Positions 12,243-23,897 of a DNA stretch of 64,000 nucleotides are shown here, in pieces. Both the position numbers and the translations under genes were made by a program. The stretch is from Solenopsis invicta (Eukaryota > Arthropoda > Insecta > Hymenoptera > Formicidae). The notes beneath the pieces were generated by a model, which saw only the letters and a list, made by a program, of their open reading frames with translations, searched no databases and was not told the origin of the DNA. Numbering within the stretch: position 1 is the stretch's first letter; the number at the start of each line of letters is the position of its first letter. Location: positions 17,345,770 to 17,409,769 of the forward strand of contig NC_052669.1 of the NCBI RefSeq assembly GCF_016802725.1, in the 5' to 3' direction.

Positions 12243-13864
12243 ATTACTGAGGAGTTAGGACTCGAGGAAGGTCCGCGTTGACGGGTTAGAAAGTAGACAC
12301 TCTTGCGTTCCCAACGTTAAATGTATATTTCTTCAGTTTTGTCCTTGTTACACTTGTTGTGCGACTATATGTGTCACTCGTACACTTGCTTTCTCGGACG
12401 GCCCGGTGTATATTGTGACGGTGTTTTTACGCACCTGGCACAAGCCTTCGTCATTCGCTCACGACGTAGCTCGAAAACGCGATAGTTGTCCTCCTCAAAT
12501 AATTAATTACGTACAGAACTAAGTGCCAGGCACAAGAAAGCGTGACACTCTTCGCGAATCGCTAATTTACCGAGATTACTTGAACGCGAATGGCCGTGAG
12601 CGATGACGGAACGGCAAGCCGGCCGCTCTTCGCTCAGTCGACAGAAGCGCAGGGTGGGTCGGTGCGGGCAGGTGATGATTAAGAAAGCGAGAGAAGATCA
12701 CAAAATAACGAGACGACAATTAACAGAGAAAATATAACAAAGTGTATTTCAAATTCTCGGGCTAGTAAGATACAATGCCTTGCACGCGGTCCGCCATGCG
12801 GAATGCGTTACAGAATCGCGGAGTATTACGCAAAGCGGTTAACGGTCGAACAGTATCGTGCAGCAGTCACACGCAAAACGATTCAGTAACCTCAGCGAGG
12901 CGGTCGCTGTGAAGGAAGGTGTACAGTCGTGAGCTAAAAGGTTACAACACATTTTCTTCGGTGGTTTTTGAAATGTAGACTTGCTCATCGATCGGCGAAC
13001 GTAATTGGTTGGATCCACAGGTAAGAAAAGATTACGTTCACATCAAAGCTGAGTATCGCGAAGTAATTCACGCATATGTTAGACGAAGGATCTCGCAATC
13101 TCCCTCACAAATGTTACCGTTATTATGCTAAGTTCAACCAATGAAAACATACAAAATTCACACACAGTTACAGTGACTCATAAAACAACGCTGGCTTGGC
13201 TGTGGCGATACAAGCACGAATACCGGAACTAAAGGTATTATTTTAATACGGCGGGATCGGGCGAGCGAAGTCGCAGCTGCGACAACTGTTACATTAACGG
13301 ACGTTAGAACATTACATGCAAATACGCGACAATTACGGCGTGGCCTCTACTCAATTCTACTAGTCGCAACGTCACTCGTCTTTGACCGCAAAATCGGTGA
13401 CTTTACAGTTCTCGATTTACGCTCGTCTCACCCTTCGGCATGACGCGGCACGAAACTTCTCTCTTCTGCATCCCCTCTGGATGGTGAGTCTTGGAGTTGC
13501 TCGGCTCTTCACTCCGGCTCGGAACACGCTCACAGCACAAGTGAGCATCGATCCTCGATCCTGCGAGAGGCCCGCGGCGCCGCGCCTCACTTATCGCTGT
13601 GGCCGCTTCCGTATTGGTTGTCATCAGGCGACTAGATTCTGGCGGTGTGCGCATTACTCTATTGTTCTGTGCTTCTGACGTCAATAGCGCGCAAGGCTCA
13701 AATTTGGCAGGTAATTTCTTCACAACGTTCAGCGTCCCCGGGAACTAATATTGGCCGGCCTTGTCTCCGGTGGCGGATGGGCCACCGCCTCAGGCTCATG
13801 ACGCCTCCTCTGCATGGTTCTCGACATCGCTTTTTTGCCTTTGCGCGTTGGTTTGTGTGGTTTT
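12243..13864. other. CpG-rich intronic segment, function unknown
   Basis: Much richer in GC and CpG than its surroundings. It contains one good-looking donor context (CCACAG then GTAAGAAAAG at about 13020) and several chance open frames on both strands. The retrotransposon at 13879-16593 inserted in it, and the same sequence continues at 16608. It may be an unrecognised exon or promoter, or an older element. Confidence 0.35.
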
Positions 13865-13878
13865 GTGCAACTTCCGCC

Positions 13879-14582
13879 TTTTTTTTTACGAAGAGGAAAT
13901 TGCGTTATCGCATACCCCAGGCCTCGGGGGAGGCCTGGTGGTTATGTGGAGCTCTCCCCCGCCGGCGACGTGTCGGCGAGGGCCTACCCACTAAAACCTC
14001 TCCGGGTGTCCTGCCCTGGTCCATAACTGGGGGACTCTGGGAACGCGTGCAGCATACTTCCGGAGCCCCCCGGACCCAGTCGGCTAGTTGAGGCCGACTC
14101 GTCTCGCCAGGGGCGCCTTATCTGCCCTAGGTCGGGGGAGTGGGACACCGTCCCTCCCCCGCCTCTTCCCCTATTGGTTTTGGGGGTACAGGCCCGAGGG
14201 TCCGGCCCCCGCCGGATGGTTCCCGGGGCCTAGCTGCACCATTGGTGCAAGCTCCCGTGCTCTCGTGGGGAGGGAGCACTTGCCCCACTCCTCTCCCCCC
14301 GGCGAGCAGAGAAGGTTACCCCTTCCGACTGGAAAGGGACCCTCCCCCCGATGTCACTGGGGGTTAGCCCCGCCGGGAGCCGAACTTGGCGTGAACTGCT
14401 TCGCCCTGCTTCGGGTCCCATATGCAGAACCTTCGGCAGGGAAGGCAGGAGGCTCGTCCTCCCTGTTGTCGTTGGGAAGGTCACCGTCGCTTTCCCCCTC
14501 CTCCTCGATGGTTTGGAGGGAGGGGGGTGCAGCGCCGGCGATCCTTCTCCGCTTTCTGCGGGGGCTCCCGCCATCGGGGGGG
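13879..14582 (-). other. 3' untranslated region of the non-LTR element
   Basis: This is the GC-rich stretch between the ORF2 stop and the A tail. Long frames on both strands (for example 14088-14729 and 14230-14769) reflect base composition and have no domain signature. Confidence 0.6.
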
Positions 14583-16593
14583 TCAGGCCGGTCTCTCGGA
14601 GGGCGGGGGTCCCCGCCTCCACCGTTCCCACGGGGGTTGGGTCGGCGACGTCATCGCCTGCCGCCCCCCCTCCCTGGGTATTCCTCCTCTCTGCCTCTCC
14701 CTGGCAGTCTCGGCCACCTCCTTCTGTAACATAACCTGTTCGCAGAAGGAGGCAACCGCCTTCCAACAACTCTCCCTGAGGACCATCTTAGCAACGGCCC
14801 CCAGGGAGAGGTCTTCCCCAATTTCGTTTTTAAGGACTCCGCGCAGCTCGTCCCACGCTGGGCAATGCTCCAGCGTGTGCTGCGCAGAGTCCACCTCCGC
14901 CTCGCAATGGTGGCAGCGCGCTGTCGGCTTCTTTCTTATTCGACACAGGTACTCACCGAAACAACCGTGTCCGGTGAACACCTGCGTCATCTGATAGGAT
15001 AGACCGCCCCATGGGCGGTCCACCCATTCCTCCAGGTGGGGGAGGACGGCCTGCAGAACCCGGGTGCCCACTATCGGCGGGTTTTCGACGAGGTGGTCTC
15101 GCCATACCTCGATTGCCCGCCGACGGGCTCTCTCTCTCCACGACGCCATGGTCCTCAGGGCGATGACGTTGCCCCGTAGGCGGGAGGCTTTGACCCGAAC
15201 GTATATGGCAGCTCGGGCCGTTGCCAGGAATTGTACTGGTGGCACTCCCGCCAGAACCATTATGGCGTCGTTTGGAGAGGTGCGATAAGCGCGCGCAACG
15301 TGTAGGGCCAGCAATCTTTGCACTGAATGCAAATGCTTCTTAATCTTGCTGCTGGCTCACATCGCCCCGCACTAAACCGGGGCGCCGTATAGCGCCCCGG
15401 ACATGACTGCGTGCATATACGCGCATCTCGCACCTATACCCGGGCCCCGAAAGTTGGGCATCAAACCTCTGAGGGCATTGGCCCTCTTGCCCAACCGTGG
15501 GGCAATGTCGTCGAAATGCTCGACGAAGCCCCACTGGCCGTCCAGGGTCAACCCCAGGTACTTCAGGGTTGTCCCCACCTGGATTTGGGTTCTACCCACG
15601 AGGATTGAAGCCTGTGGAGGGGGCCCCCAAAAGCCATCGTGGAAAAAGATGGCTTCCGTTTTGTGTGGGGCCACCCTCAGCCACAAGTCCTCTATTGCGC
15701 CGACAACGCATGTCACCGCCCTGTTCGCCTTCGCAACCGCGTCTTCCCAGGTCCCCCCAGCCACCACTAAAGTGTCATCGACCTAACACACAGTGTGGCA
15801 GCCGGGGGGAAAGTCCGTGCGGAGGACGACGTCGTACGCGGCGTCCCATAGCAGGGGCCCGAGAACCGACCCCTGCGGAACGCCGCACGTCATGTCCCTC
15901 TGCCGCTGGGGTCCATCGTTGTCTATGTACTCCAGCGTTCTGTCCCGGAAATAGTCTCGACAAGGTAGGGCGGCAGGCCGTAGTATTCGACCAAGGCCGC
16001 CACTATCTTGCCCCACGGGACGGTGTTAAAGGCGTCGGCGATATCTAGCGACACCGCCAACGCCACCCTTCCCTCCCCCGTCATGGACTCCACGAGGGCG
16101 CGAGCGTGCTGAACAGCATCTATCGTTGAGCGCTCCTCGCGGAATCCGAACTGGTCGGGGGATAGATCGGGACCTATCCGGGACAGATGCCGAATGATGC
16201 GGTTGGCAATCACACGCTCGTGGATCTTGCCCGCATCATCCAGCATGCAGAGGGGCCTGTACGCGGAGGGGTCCTCCGCTGGTTTGCCCACTTTCCTTAG
16301 TAGGACAAGCCGGGCCCTCTTCCACCTCCTGGGAAATACTCTTTCTTTGAAGCACTGGGTGAGGATCCTTTTGAGGTCCTCACCCACCACCGGTGCGGCC
16401 CGGACCCAGACTTTGCCGAAGACTCCGTCTGGGCCGGGCGCGCGGGCTCTGCCCTTATTTTTAATCCGTGCAAAGGCCTCCTCGAGCTCATAGTCTCTGA
16501 CTCCCAGCTCCTCCGACCAACCCGGAGGGGGACCGGACCTAGCCGGTATGTTCTTCCCGCGGGTGGGGAACAGTTGGTCGATCACCCGCTTTA
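14583..16593 (-). pseudogene. Non-LTR ORF2 fragment: reverse transcriptase and C-terminal zinc finger
   Basis: Reading down from 16593: ARAPGPDGV, YRPLCMLDDAGK, QFGFREERST and SLDIADAFNTVPW (first catalytic Asp) at 16585-15960, then VPQGSVLGPLLW, then VDDTLVVAGG (catalytic Asp pair) near 15780. After that come the connection domain and a Cys-rich CHHCEAEVDSAQHTLEHC finger near 14900, as in the R1 clade. Four breaks are visible: a frameshift near 15950-15970; TAG at 15783-15785, where the residue before VDD should be; TAG at 15372-15374; and TGA at 15357-15359. The last two replace what look like Trp codons. The protein cannot be made whole. Confidence 0.85.
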
Positions 16594-16607
16594 GTGCAAC
16601 TTCCGCC

Positions 16608-16990
16608 TGCGGAATGGTAATTCTGCCGTTCCTGAAAAATTAACTCCTGACAGACAAGATTTTTGTTCGGCGGCAAACAAAAAAGACAGTGTGAGCGGTA
16701 CAACCTGCGAGCCCTCACGTCTCGGGGTGTTTTGTGAATACCTCGGCGGTATTTCTGGATTCTCGCTTCCTTCTGGGTACCTCCGGGTGGACGAAACGTT
16801 TAAGCAATACACATTTCTTCGTGGTCACCGGCTCTCTCCTCGACAGACCTACCACTTACTCGAATTTAATGGCAGGCGTAGAGAGACGACACAGAGACAA
16901 ACACACACACTTAAACGATCGCGCCAACGGAAACACGTCTGCTCCCGAGCCGGAAGGATGCAGCATCCGTGTCGCGCCTCGGAGTCAGGT
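16608..16990. other. Continuation of the CpG-rich segment
   Basis: Joined to 13864 it restores the site as it was before the retrotransposon landed. No domain or RNA recognised. Confidence 0.4.
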
Positions 16991-17252
16991 TAGAGAATCT
17001 CTAGGAGAGAGAATCGCTAAGAGGGGTCACGTGACCAACTCTGTGATTGGCTAGCGGAAATGTACAGATTTTGCATTGCGACGTCAATGCGTTGACAGGC
17101 TTCGTCGCGAGCAACCATCGGTGATTCCACGTGATGCATACCAGCCAATGCATTGACGTCGCAATGCAAAATCTGCTCATTTCCGCCAACCAATCACAAA
17201 ATCGGTCACGTGACCTTCCCTTGGCTATTCTCTCTCCTAGAGGTACTCTAGG
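16991..17252. repeat. Palindromic MITE with CACGTGACC core arms
   Basis: CTAGGAGAGAGAAT...GGTCACGTGACC...GCGGAAATGTACAGATTTT is mirrored to 17250 with few mismatches. The arms are about 105-110 bp with a short unpaired centre. Confidence 0.75.
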
Positions 17253-17355
17253 TCAGGCCATACGACCCTTGTGACGGGCCACAAGCGCAAGTTGCATCGT
17301 CACAATATAGGTCGGCGCTTATCTCCGGATTGTGTTCCCGGCTCGACGTATAAAC

Positions 17356-17553
17356 AACGTACAGTGCGTTGCATTGATGCCTGGGGTACCGATTTTAGGA
17401 ACCATGTTTCTTTCTTTGTTATTTTTATATTCATGATCGAATGCTGCGTCAACGATTACCGTAGCATTCATTCATGAACGTAAAAATAACCAAGAAAGAA
17501 ACGTGGTCCCTAAAATCGGTACCCCATGCATCAATGCAACGCACTGTACAGCA
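17356..17553. repeat. Palindrome, about 200 bp
   Basis: GTACAGTGCGTTGCATTGATG...GGGTACCGATTTTAGG...TTTCTTTCTTTG is mirrored by the right half ending GCACTGTAC. The neighbouring frame at 17503-17856 starts inside it and shows no domain. Confidence 0.75.
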
Positions 17554-18338
17554 AGTAACACACCGGACAGCTGTTCGTTAGACTCTCCGTCACATTCCGA
17601 TTTGGTTTCTCTATTTATCCAAATTTGTCACTTGGTTCGACCAATCGTTTTCCTGCAAAATGCAGCTCCCACGGTTAGCCGTAATGCGAGTACCGGAAAA
17701 CGACTCAGCAGTAGGCGTCGCGCGATGGTATTTCAGGTTGGAAGCCCGAAAGACCATCAGCGTCTTTCAATTCTTTTACGTATGCAGAATTTGAATCCGC
17801 TGCGCAGATGCATAGTAATAGGAATGCTAATTTCCTGTTGCTATGCACAATTTTAATGTGATTGTACTGGGTATAACAGTGTATATTTGTATCCAAACGA
17901 AAATATTCACTAGCTTGTTATTAACAAAATCAAATTAACACATTTTTGAAATAGAAAAGTATATTTAAATAAAGATTATTTAAATAAAATTGCAACAAAA
18001 TATTAATTCTCTTTGTTTTTTATTTCTATCTTTATCTGTTTTTATTTAATTTAAAAATATGTATAAAAGATAATATAATAATAATGAAATGATATTAAAT
18101 AATAAATATAATTTTGTACATGATTAGAAAATTAATTGTTCATACGCACAAGATATTGCAAGTTTATTTTAAACTATAAAAGCATGTATACTTAATAAAA
18201 ATACAAGTCTGAGGTTTCCTTACAAGCTCCTTACAAAAAATTTATTTGATAAATTTACATAAAACTTCCGTTTTCTGTGTCTGAATAATTAATTTTTGTA
18301 ACTGTATGTAAAAACAAAATATTTAATAATAATAATAT
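17554..18338. other. Unannotated intron 1 sequence
   Basis: Very AT-rich after 17900. Nothing recognised. Confidence 0.4.
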
Positions 18339-19282
18339 TTAACCCTTAAACACACCGATCCCGTAAAATACGTAAACATTTTCAGGTCTTGGAGACTTTT
18401 TCAACTTTAACACGTTATAACTTTAGTTCCAATCAACATTTTTCAACAATCTTTCTTTTTACATGAAAGTTCAGAATCTCAGAAATGTGACTGCATAATT
18501 GGCATTGCCAAAAAATGATATATTTTGAAGTTATAAAAGAAAAACGATTAAGCAAAAATTAGAAATTGTTTAAAAATCTACTTTTCCTTTAAAAAAATCA
18601 TATATCCGTAACAAAAAACTTTCAAATACGACGTTTTAAGGCTAAAGAGTCAAACTTTCAAAAAAATATAGTATTAACATTCCTTTTAAAAAGTATAATT
18701 ATATAACAAGGAGAATATGAGGTATTTTTGGTTGCCTAAATATCTACTTTTTTTTAAATCATATCTTTGCAACAAAAAACTTTTAAAAACTTTACAATAC
18801 GGCGTAAAAAACTAAAGAATCATACTTTAAAAAAATAATGTCACTGCCATTTCTATTAAAAAATATACTTACGTAACAATATGAGGTATTTTTGATAAAC
18901 TCAAGATGTTTAAAATTAAAAATTGATGTGTTTCATAATATATTTCGGACGCAGAAGTCCTCTTTTTCACGGCATTATAGTATTTTAACTTTAGACAGAG
19001 TAACATATGCGAACGGATCTGTTCGACCTTGTTTTGTCCAATTTTTTTACATAAGATTAAGTACTCACAAAAAAGTTTCACTCACACACTATATGAGTCC
19101 CATTGATCCTAACAAAACTTTGCTGCTGTGCCGTTCAAATTCTAGTTAACCAAAAAAATTGATCAATCATATCAATTAAAAGAGAAGATTTCAAATTTTT
19201 TTTACGTTCTAGTCCCACCTCATTCCGTCTTCACACAACAAGCATTTGAAACTTCAGATTTACTTATGTGTTTAAGGGTTAA
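18339..19282. mobile_element. piggyBac-type MITE with TTAA duplication
   Basis: TTAA at 18339-18342 is followed by CCCTTAAACACA, and TGTGTTTAAGGG precedes TTAA at 19279-19282. Element length is 936 bp without a transposase. A truncated relative lies at 39917-40233. The element ends only 50 bp before receptor exon 2. Confidence 0.8.
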
Positions 19283-19332
19283 GAAAGTATTTAAGTGCTG
19301 ATTCTCATATTTATAATTTTGTGATTTAATAG

Positions 19333-19449
19333 ATATGTGGTTTGTTCTCTATTGATAACGCCGATGTATTTATCGATTCTTTTTCACCATTGATAGTTGA
19401 TTTAGCATGTGGTGTAAAATTAATCACTTGCATATTAAAAGCAACTGAG
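19333..19449 (+). CDS. Odorant receptor, exon 2
   Basis: Encodes 39 residues (about 49-87), beginning ICGLFSIDNADVFIDS and ending LITCILKATE. The hydrophobic ends complete membrane segment 1 and form segment 2. The acceptor is TTTAATAG and the donor GAG before GTATGT. Both boundaries are phase 0, agreeing with exons 1 and 3. Confidence 0.8.
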
Positions 19450-20630
19450 GTATGTAAATTGCGATATATCTAAGTTCTAAAGTATTTTCAACAGACTCGC
19501 TTGTCGTAAGCACATCACTTTCTAAAACTCATTAAATAAAAGAGCAACTGTTAGAGGAAAAGAGGGTATTATAACTATACAGTCGACAATATGGCTACCC
19601 CTATTATTTCCGTTATTAGGTGACGTATTCTAACAATTGCTTATGGAGTTATTCGTTTAGTACCCCGCCGTTCTTTAGTGATGCTAATATGTCAATACAT
19701 AATGACTGACAATTCTTATAAAGCATTTTTACTTTTGAGCACTTCTAAACTTTTTCAAGGTAACTTTTAATCTTTAATTACATACATTTTCTCATTATTC
19801 TTAAACTTGAGTGTATTATCACACGAACATACACTCGAGTGTTTTTTTTTTGTTATTTAACTTTTTATTTGACCGTATACATTTTGAGTTATATAAAGTT
19901 AAAACAATAACATGAAATTTTGTTAATATGGTTTTTTAAACAAAATTTTAATATCGAAATATTTCTTTGATAAATCGATTGTCATTCTAAAGAGCGGTAT
20001 TTAGAAACATTAGAGACATCATTTTATGCTTGTTATTTAATGTTAAACAGGAATAAAATAATATTTTTAATAAAATTTCTAATAGTATTTCTAAAGCTTC
20101 TGAACGCAAAAAAATTCTAAGCAATGAAAAATTAAAAATATATAATTTTGTAACAAGATACTGTGTTTCTTTTAAACTAAACTAATTTTTTTAAATTATT
20201 TTTATGGATACCCTGATAAAAAAATCGATAGAAAACGACAGAAAGTGTCAGAAACCTGATTCAAACCAATAGAATTCTATTGTTTTGAATTCGGTTTCTA
20301 GCACTTTATATTGTTTTCTATCGGTTTTTTTTATCAGAGTAGCTATATTACATCCACTTTTTTTTATACCGATTATGCAGTGCATTAAATTTTTATAAAT
20401 CACGTCCTAAATAATATATATTTCATTACTTTGAGTCTAGAATCTGTCAAACAACACTCTGACAAATGTAATCATTCAAGTTTCAATAGAACATATTAAT
20501 TATAAACAAAGTTATTTAAAAAAAATGAAAATGGGTGCCATATTACCCTCTTCTCCTCTACTTGAACAATTATAATTATTTAAATGTAATTAAAAATTTG
20601 ACATTTCTTTACAACAAAATTTAATTACAG
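19450..20630. other. Receptor intron 2
   Basis: 1.18 kb, AT-rich. It contains one palindromic MITE (20206-20342) and otherwise nothing I recognise. Confidence 0.6.
20206..20342. repeat. Palindromic MITE in intron 2
   Basis: CTGATAAAAAAATCGATAGAAAAC...CAGAAACC is mirrored by GGTTTC...GTTTTCTATCGG and TTTTTTATCAG around a short centre at AATAGAATTCTATT. Confidence 0.75.
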
Positions 20631-20748
20631 ATCAAGGCACTTTTTAATCAAATACAATCCGATTGGCAATTATTAACAACACCTTCATACATCAAGGTTC
20701 TTAATAATTACGCGCAAAATGGACGGACATTTACGATCATATACGCCA
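20631..20748 (+). CDS. Odorant receptor, exon 3
   Basis: Encodes IKALFNQIQSDWQLL, then YIKVLNNYAQNGRTFTIIYA, the conserved intracellular loop between segments 2 and 3 of insect odorant receptors (SDW motif and a run into RTxTIxYA). The acceptor is AATTACAG and the donor GCCA before GTAAGC. It ends in phase 1 and is completed by GT at the start of exon 4. Confidence 0.85.
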
Positions 20749-21327
20749 GTAAGCATAATAATTGTGTGTGGAATAAAATCAAAAAGTTCTGCAAAATGTT
20801 TCTTAAGTTTTTGAGAAAATTATTTTCTGATGTCTCTGATTATATCTTTTGCTCAAAAAGTACGCAGAATTGTCTATTTAAATAAAGCGGTTAAACCGAA
20901 ATCAAAATTCCTTTTTGTCGCCAAGTTAAGTATCATAATTGTACTTGACTTTTATTTTTTGTACTTGACCACAATAAGTAGTCGAGTAGTTTCCGCGTCG
21001 AGTAAATGTGTGCTGTGTAACGTATTTTTCTCTTAATTTCAAGCCAATAATTAAACGGTCGCTGAATAATTAAACGATAGTGATTAATAGTCAAAAACAT
21101 AATTTTGTTTGTAAATGCCTCGAGTGCCTGAATAAAAACTAAAAACGTGTGATACGTGATACATTTATAAACAAAAATAAATTGTGGCTATTCGGTAATA
21201 GATCATCACATAAAAACGTGACGTGTAATCTTGTGACTTATCCACAATTGTGAAATTATTCATCCGTCAAATTACAGCAGTGTAAAAGCATCGATTCCCT
21301 ACAAGGCAATAAGTGAATAAAAAAGAC

Positions 21328-21337
<10 letters not shown>

Positions 21338-21407
<70 letters not shown>

Positions 21408-21424
21408 CGCGCGCGCGCGTGCGT
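21338..21424. repeat. Compound (GA)n(GT)n(GC)n microsatellite
   Basis: A GA run to 21368, a GT run to 21398 and a GC run to about 21419 in direct succession. The GT and GC part alternates pyrimidine and purine for about 50 bp. Confidence 0.95.
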
Positions 21425-21769
21425 GTTTACTTATTTTGTCGCTTTGTGTTCAAATGCATCGAATAATTATGTTTTATCAATATTTTTGACGAAGCTCGCG
21501 TATTCTATAATTATCTCTTTTAATTAAGTATCCAATTTTCACGTTGTTATAAAAATAAACAAAATTATTTGATCTGTAACCAACGTAAAGTTAAGGTAAA
21601 AGTTTTAAAATTCTTGTTCAATGTTCATAAAACTAGGCATAAAATTCCAAAGTTACTTAATTTTCACTATTTAAAATCTGGCAACGTTGCACAGCTATCG
21701 AATTATTTCGATACATCTGTAACAATATTTGCATCAAATATAATCGTTAAAGCCAAGTTACAGAATCAC

Positions 21770-21860
21770 CTGCAATAATGATTATCGATAGCGCAAGCGA
21801 CAATTGTCGATAGCTAACGATATCGACAATCATCGTTAAGAAGTTAGAGAATCCCAGCAC
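21770..21860. mobile_element. Diverged relative of the small palindromic MITE
   Basis: TTACAGAATC at about 21757 and GTTAGAGAATCCCAGC at about 21843 bracket inverted GATTATCGATAG / CGACAATCATCG blocks. It resembles the families at 12112 and 29534 but is more diverged. Confidence 0.45.
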
Positions 21861-22449
21861 AATCTAGCATTAATTCGTCCTTAATTTATAATTTACTAAA
21901 AAATAATTCGGAAAAATGTCGCAAAGATTACGAGATTTAACTGTAGTTTTCATCAAGCCATTTCTAATATCATCTCACTTCTTCAACGTTGCGAACGGTA
22001 TTGCGTGTATAAATTGAAAGTTTCTTGATCATACAAACATTCTCAAAGTTCAAAGTTCTCGCAATTTGTTGACAAAAAATAAAATGTTCAAATCAAAAAG
22101 ATTATTATGTCCGTCTTCCTTTGATCGAAAAACATCGTACAAGTGTTTGAAATGTGACAACCCGATGTGTAAGCAACATACTGCAAAAATTTGATGCAAA
22201 TGTTCAATTTAAACAAATAATAATAAAGTATATTCTATAGCATTTTATGTTTTTTCAAGTTTTATAATCGAAAACAAATGATTTGTTTTGTCAACCCATC
22301 TTTTCCTGGGCTGAAAAACCACCTAACTTCACTTTGCAGAATAAATGTACTGTTTGAAAATAATCAAAATAACAATATATTTCTCTTAAAGTACGTTCAA
22401 TTACCTTTCAAAATCGATTGGAAAAATCTCTCTAATGGTTTTCCTTTCA

Positions 22450-22664
22450 AAACTGTAAATTGAAAAAGAAACCATTTTTTTCGCAAGTTTCCTTCTCTCC
22501 TAAATATTTGAAATATATTCAATTTCTAGATTTAAAAAAAATTGTTCAAATTTTTGCATTACATATACAAAATATACGCAATTAAAAATGGTCGGGTGAC
22601 GTAACATACACCCATGTGTGACAAAATATCAAATTCCCTTAGCGTACCAACTGAAGGTTAAATA
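22450..22664. repeat. Repeat shared with 59180-59395
   Basis: Both stretches carry TATTTGAAATATATTCAATTTCT, later GTTCAAnTT and TACACCCATGTGT followed by AAAATATCAAA. This copy ends at AAGGTTAA, so it may be the TTAA end of a piggyBac-like MITE. Confidence 0.5.
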
Positions 22665-22737
22665 TGTACATTTATGTATATACGTAACAAATTATGTACA
22701 TATATACACGTAATACACGATTATATAAGACTACTTA

Positions 22738-22930
22738 CAGAGTGTTCAAAAAGTGTGAAAACTCTTTAATATTCAAAAGTTAAGCATTTTTGAAAAAAAT
22801 GTTTCAGACAAAAGTTGTAGGATTTAAAATTCATTTACTAATCCTATCAATTTGACCTTGGATGATGTCACCATGGTCAAATAAATGTCACATCAAATTT
22901 TTAAGATGAAACACTATTTCTGACTTCAGA
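22738..22930. mobile_element. Partial copy of the TACAGGGTG...-type TA MITE
   Basis: The segment with AAATGTTTCAGACAAAAGTTGTA and GACCTTGGATGATGTCACCA is also found in the elements at 48098-49199 and 60043-60907. Only one end is recognisable here. Confidence 0.55.
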
Positions 22931-23680
22931 ATCTACCTTACTTTTAACATCGTTTATGGGAACTATTGAGCATTTACATAACTTTTTGTTTCTCTTCTAT
23001 ATATATTATGTGCGATACATGTACAAACGCCGCGGTTTCTTGACACTAATTGTAATTCTTGATATTTGAAAGTGACATTTACTTTTGCAGTTAAAAGTAA
23101 AATCCTATTAACAAACAATGTATTATTAAAATCAATTTAAATGTCATCCACAAAATTGTAGAATTTCGGATCGAGGTGGATATTTCCCAATATTAATCCG
23201 TCTAAAACGTATTATTGTAAGTCCGATTTCACTATTTTCAATAGGTTTTGATACTGTATTTTTGGTGCAAATATTACGATCAATTTGGATTACTTTTTTC
23301 AATTAGTTTTAATCGCACTTTTTCAGCAGAGCTGGTATAATCATTAAGATTCATCTTGTATATATCATTAGGCTAATCATTTCCCAAACAGTGTTTTGTT
23401 AGATGCAGTCTAAAATCAGACTCCGTATTGACAACACAATATGTTCTTTGTGATATCTAGCAAAGCACTCTTTCGTGCCTGACTTTGTGCTAGAAATAAT
23501 CAGCATGTAATTCACGTTTTAATAAAAGTTTTTAGGATCACTAATTATAAATCTGTAATCAAAATTTTTAAATTTTAAATGGCGGATCCATTATATCTAA
23601 ATATTACTTTAATTTAACAAAATTTTGTATTTTTATCCGCCATATTGAATTTTGAAAGTTTTATTAGATTTATAATCACA

Positions 23681-23897
23681 CTGTAAAAAAACAAAATGTC
23701 CCAGAAAGTCTACTTTGAATTTTAAGTTAATATAACTCAAAAATTAAGTTAAAATAACTCTTATTTTAAGTTATTAAGTTAAAATAAGAGTTATTTTAAC
23801 TTAACTTTTGAGTTATTTTAACTTACAATTTTTAGAGTGGACTTTCTGAGACATATAAAAGTGTTAAATTAGCATTTTATTTTTTACTGTGCAGTGA
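23681..23897. repeat. Palindromic MITE with CACTGTAAAA ends
   Basis: CACTGTAAAAAAAC...GTCCCAGAAAGTC...TTAAGTTAAAATAACTC is mirrored to TTTTTTACTGTG. The centre repeats TTAAGTTAAAATAA. No coding. Confidence 0.7.

Larger units (their letters stand above)
13865..16607 (-). mobile_element. R1-clade non-LTR retrotransposon, 5'-truncated
   Basis: The insertion proper is 13879-16593. It reads on the minus strand and ends in a run of nine A (plus-strand T at 13879-13887). Both sides carry the identical 14-bp sequence GTGCAACTTCCGCC (13865-13878 and 16594-16607), a target-site duplication. The element starts inside the linker before the reverse transcriptase, so the 5' UTR, ORF1 and endonuclease are missing, as expected from incomplete reverse transcription. 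The copy is antisense to the receptor gene. Confidence 0.9.

Noticed and set aside
12416..13293. Possible solo LTR (TGTGACGG ... GTTACA)
   Set aside because: No target duplication, no primer site and no TATA box at the right place.
13382..14769. Long overlapping frames on both strands in the GC-rich part
   Set aside because: They follow from high GC content; partly inside the non-LTR 3' untranslated region; no domain.
16594..16632. Reading the non-LTR ORF further upstream through RITIPQAEVALKR
   Set aside because: This sequence overlaps the 14-bp target duplication, so it is flanking DNA that happens to stay open, not element.
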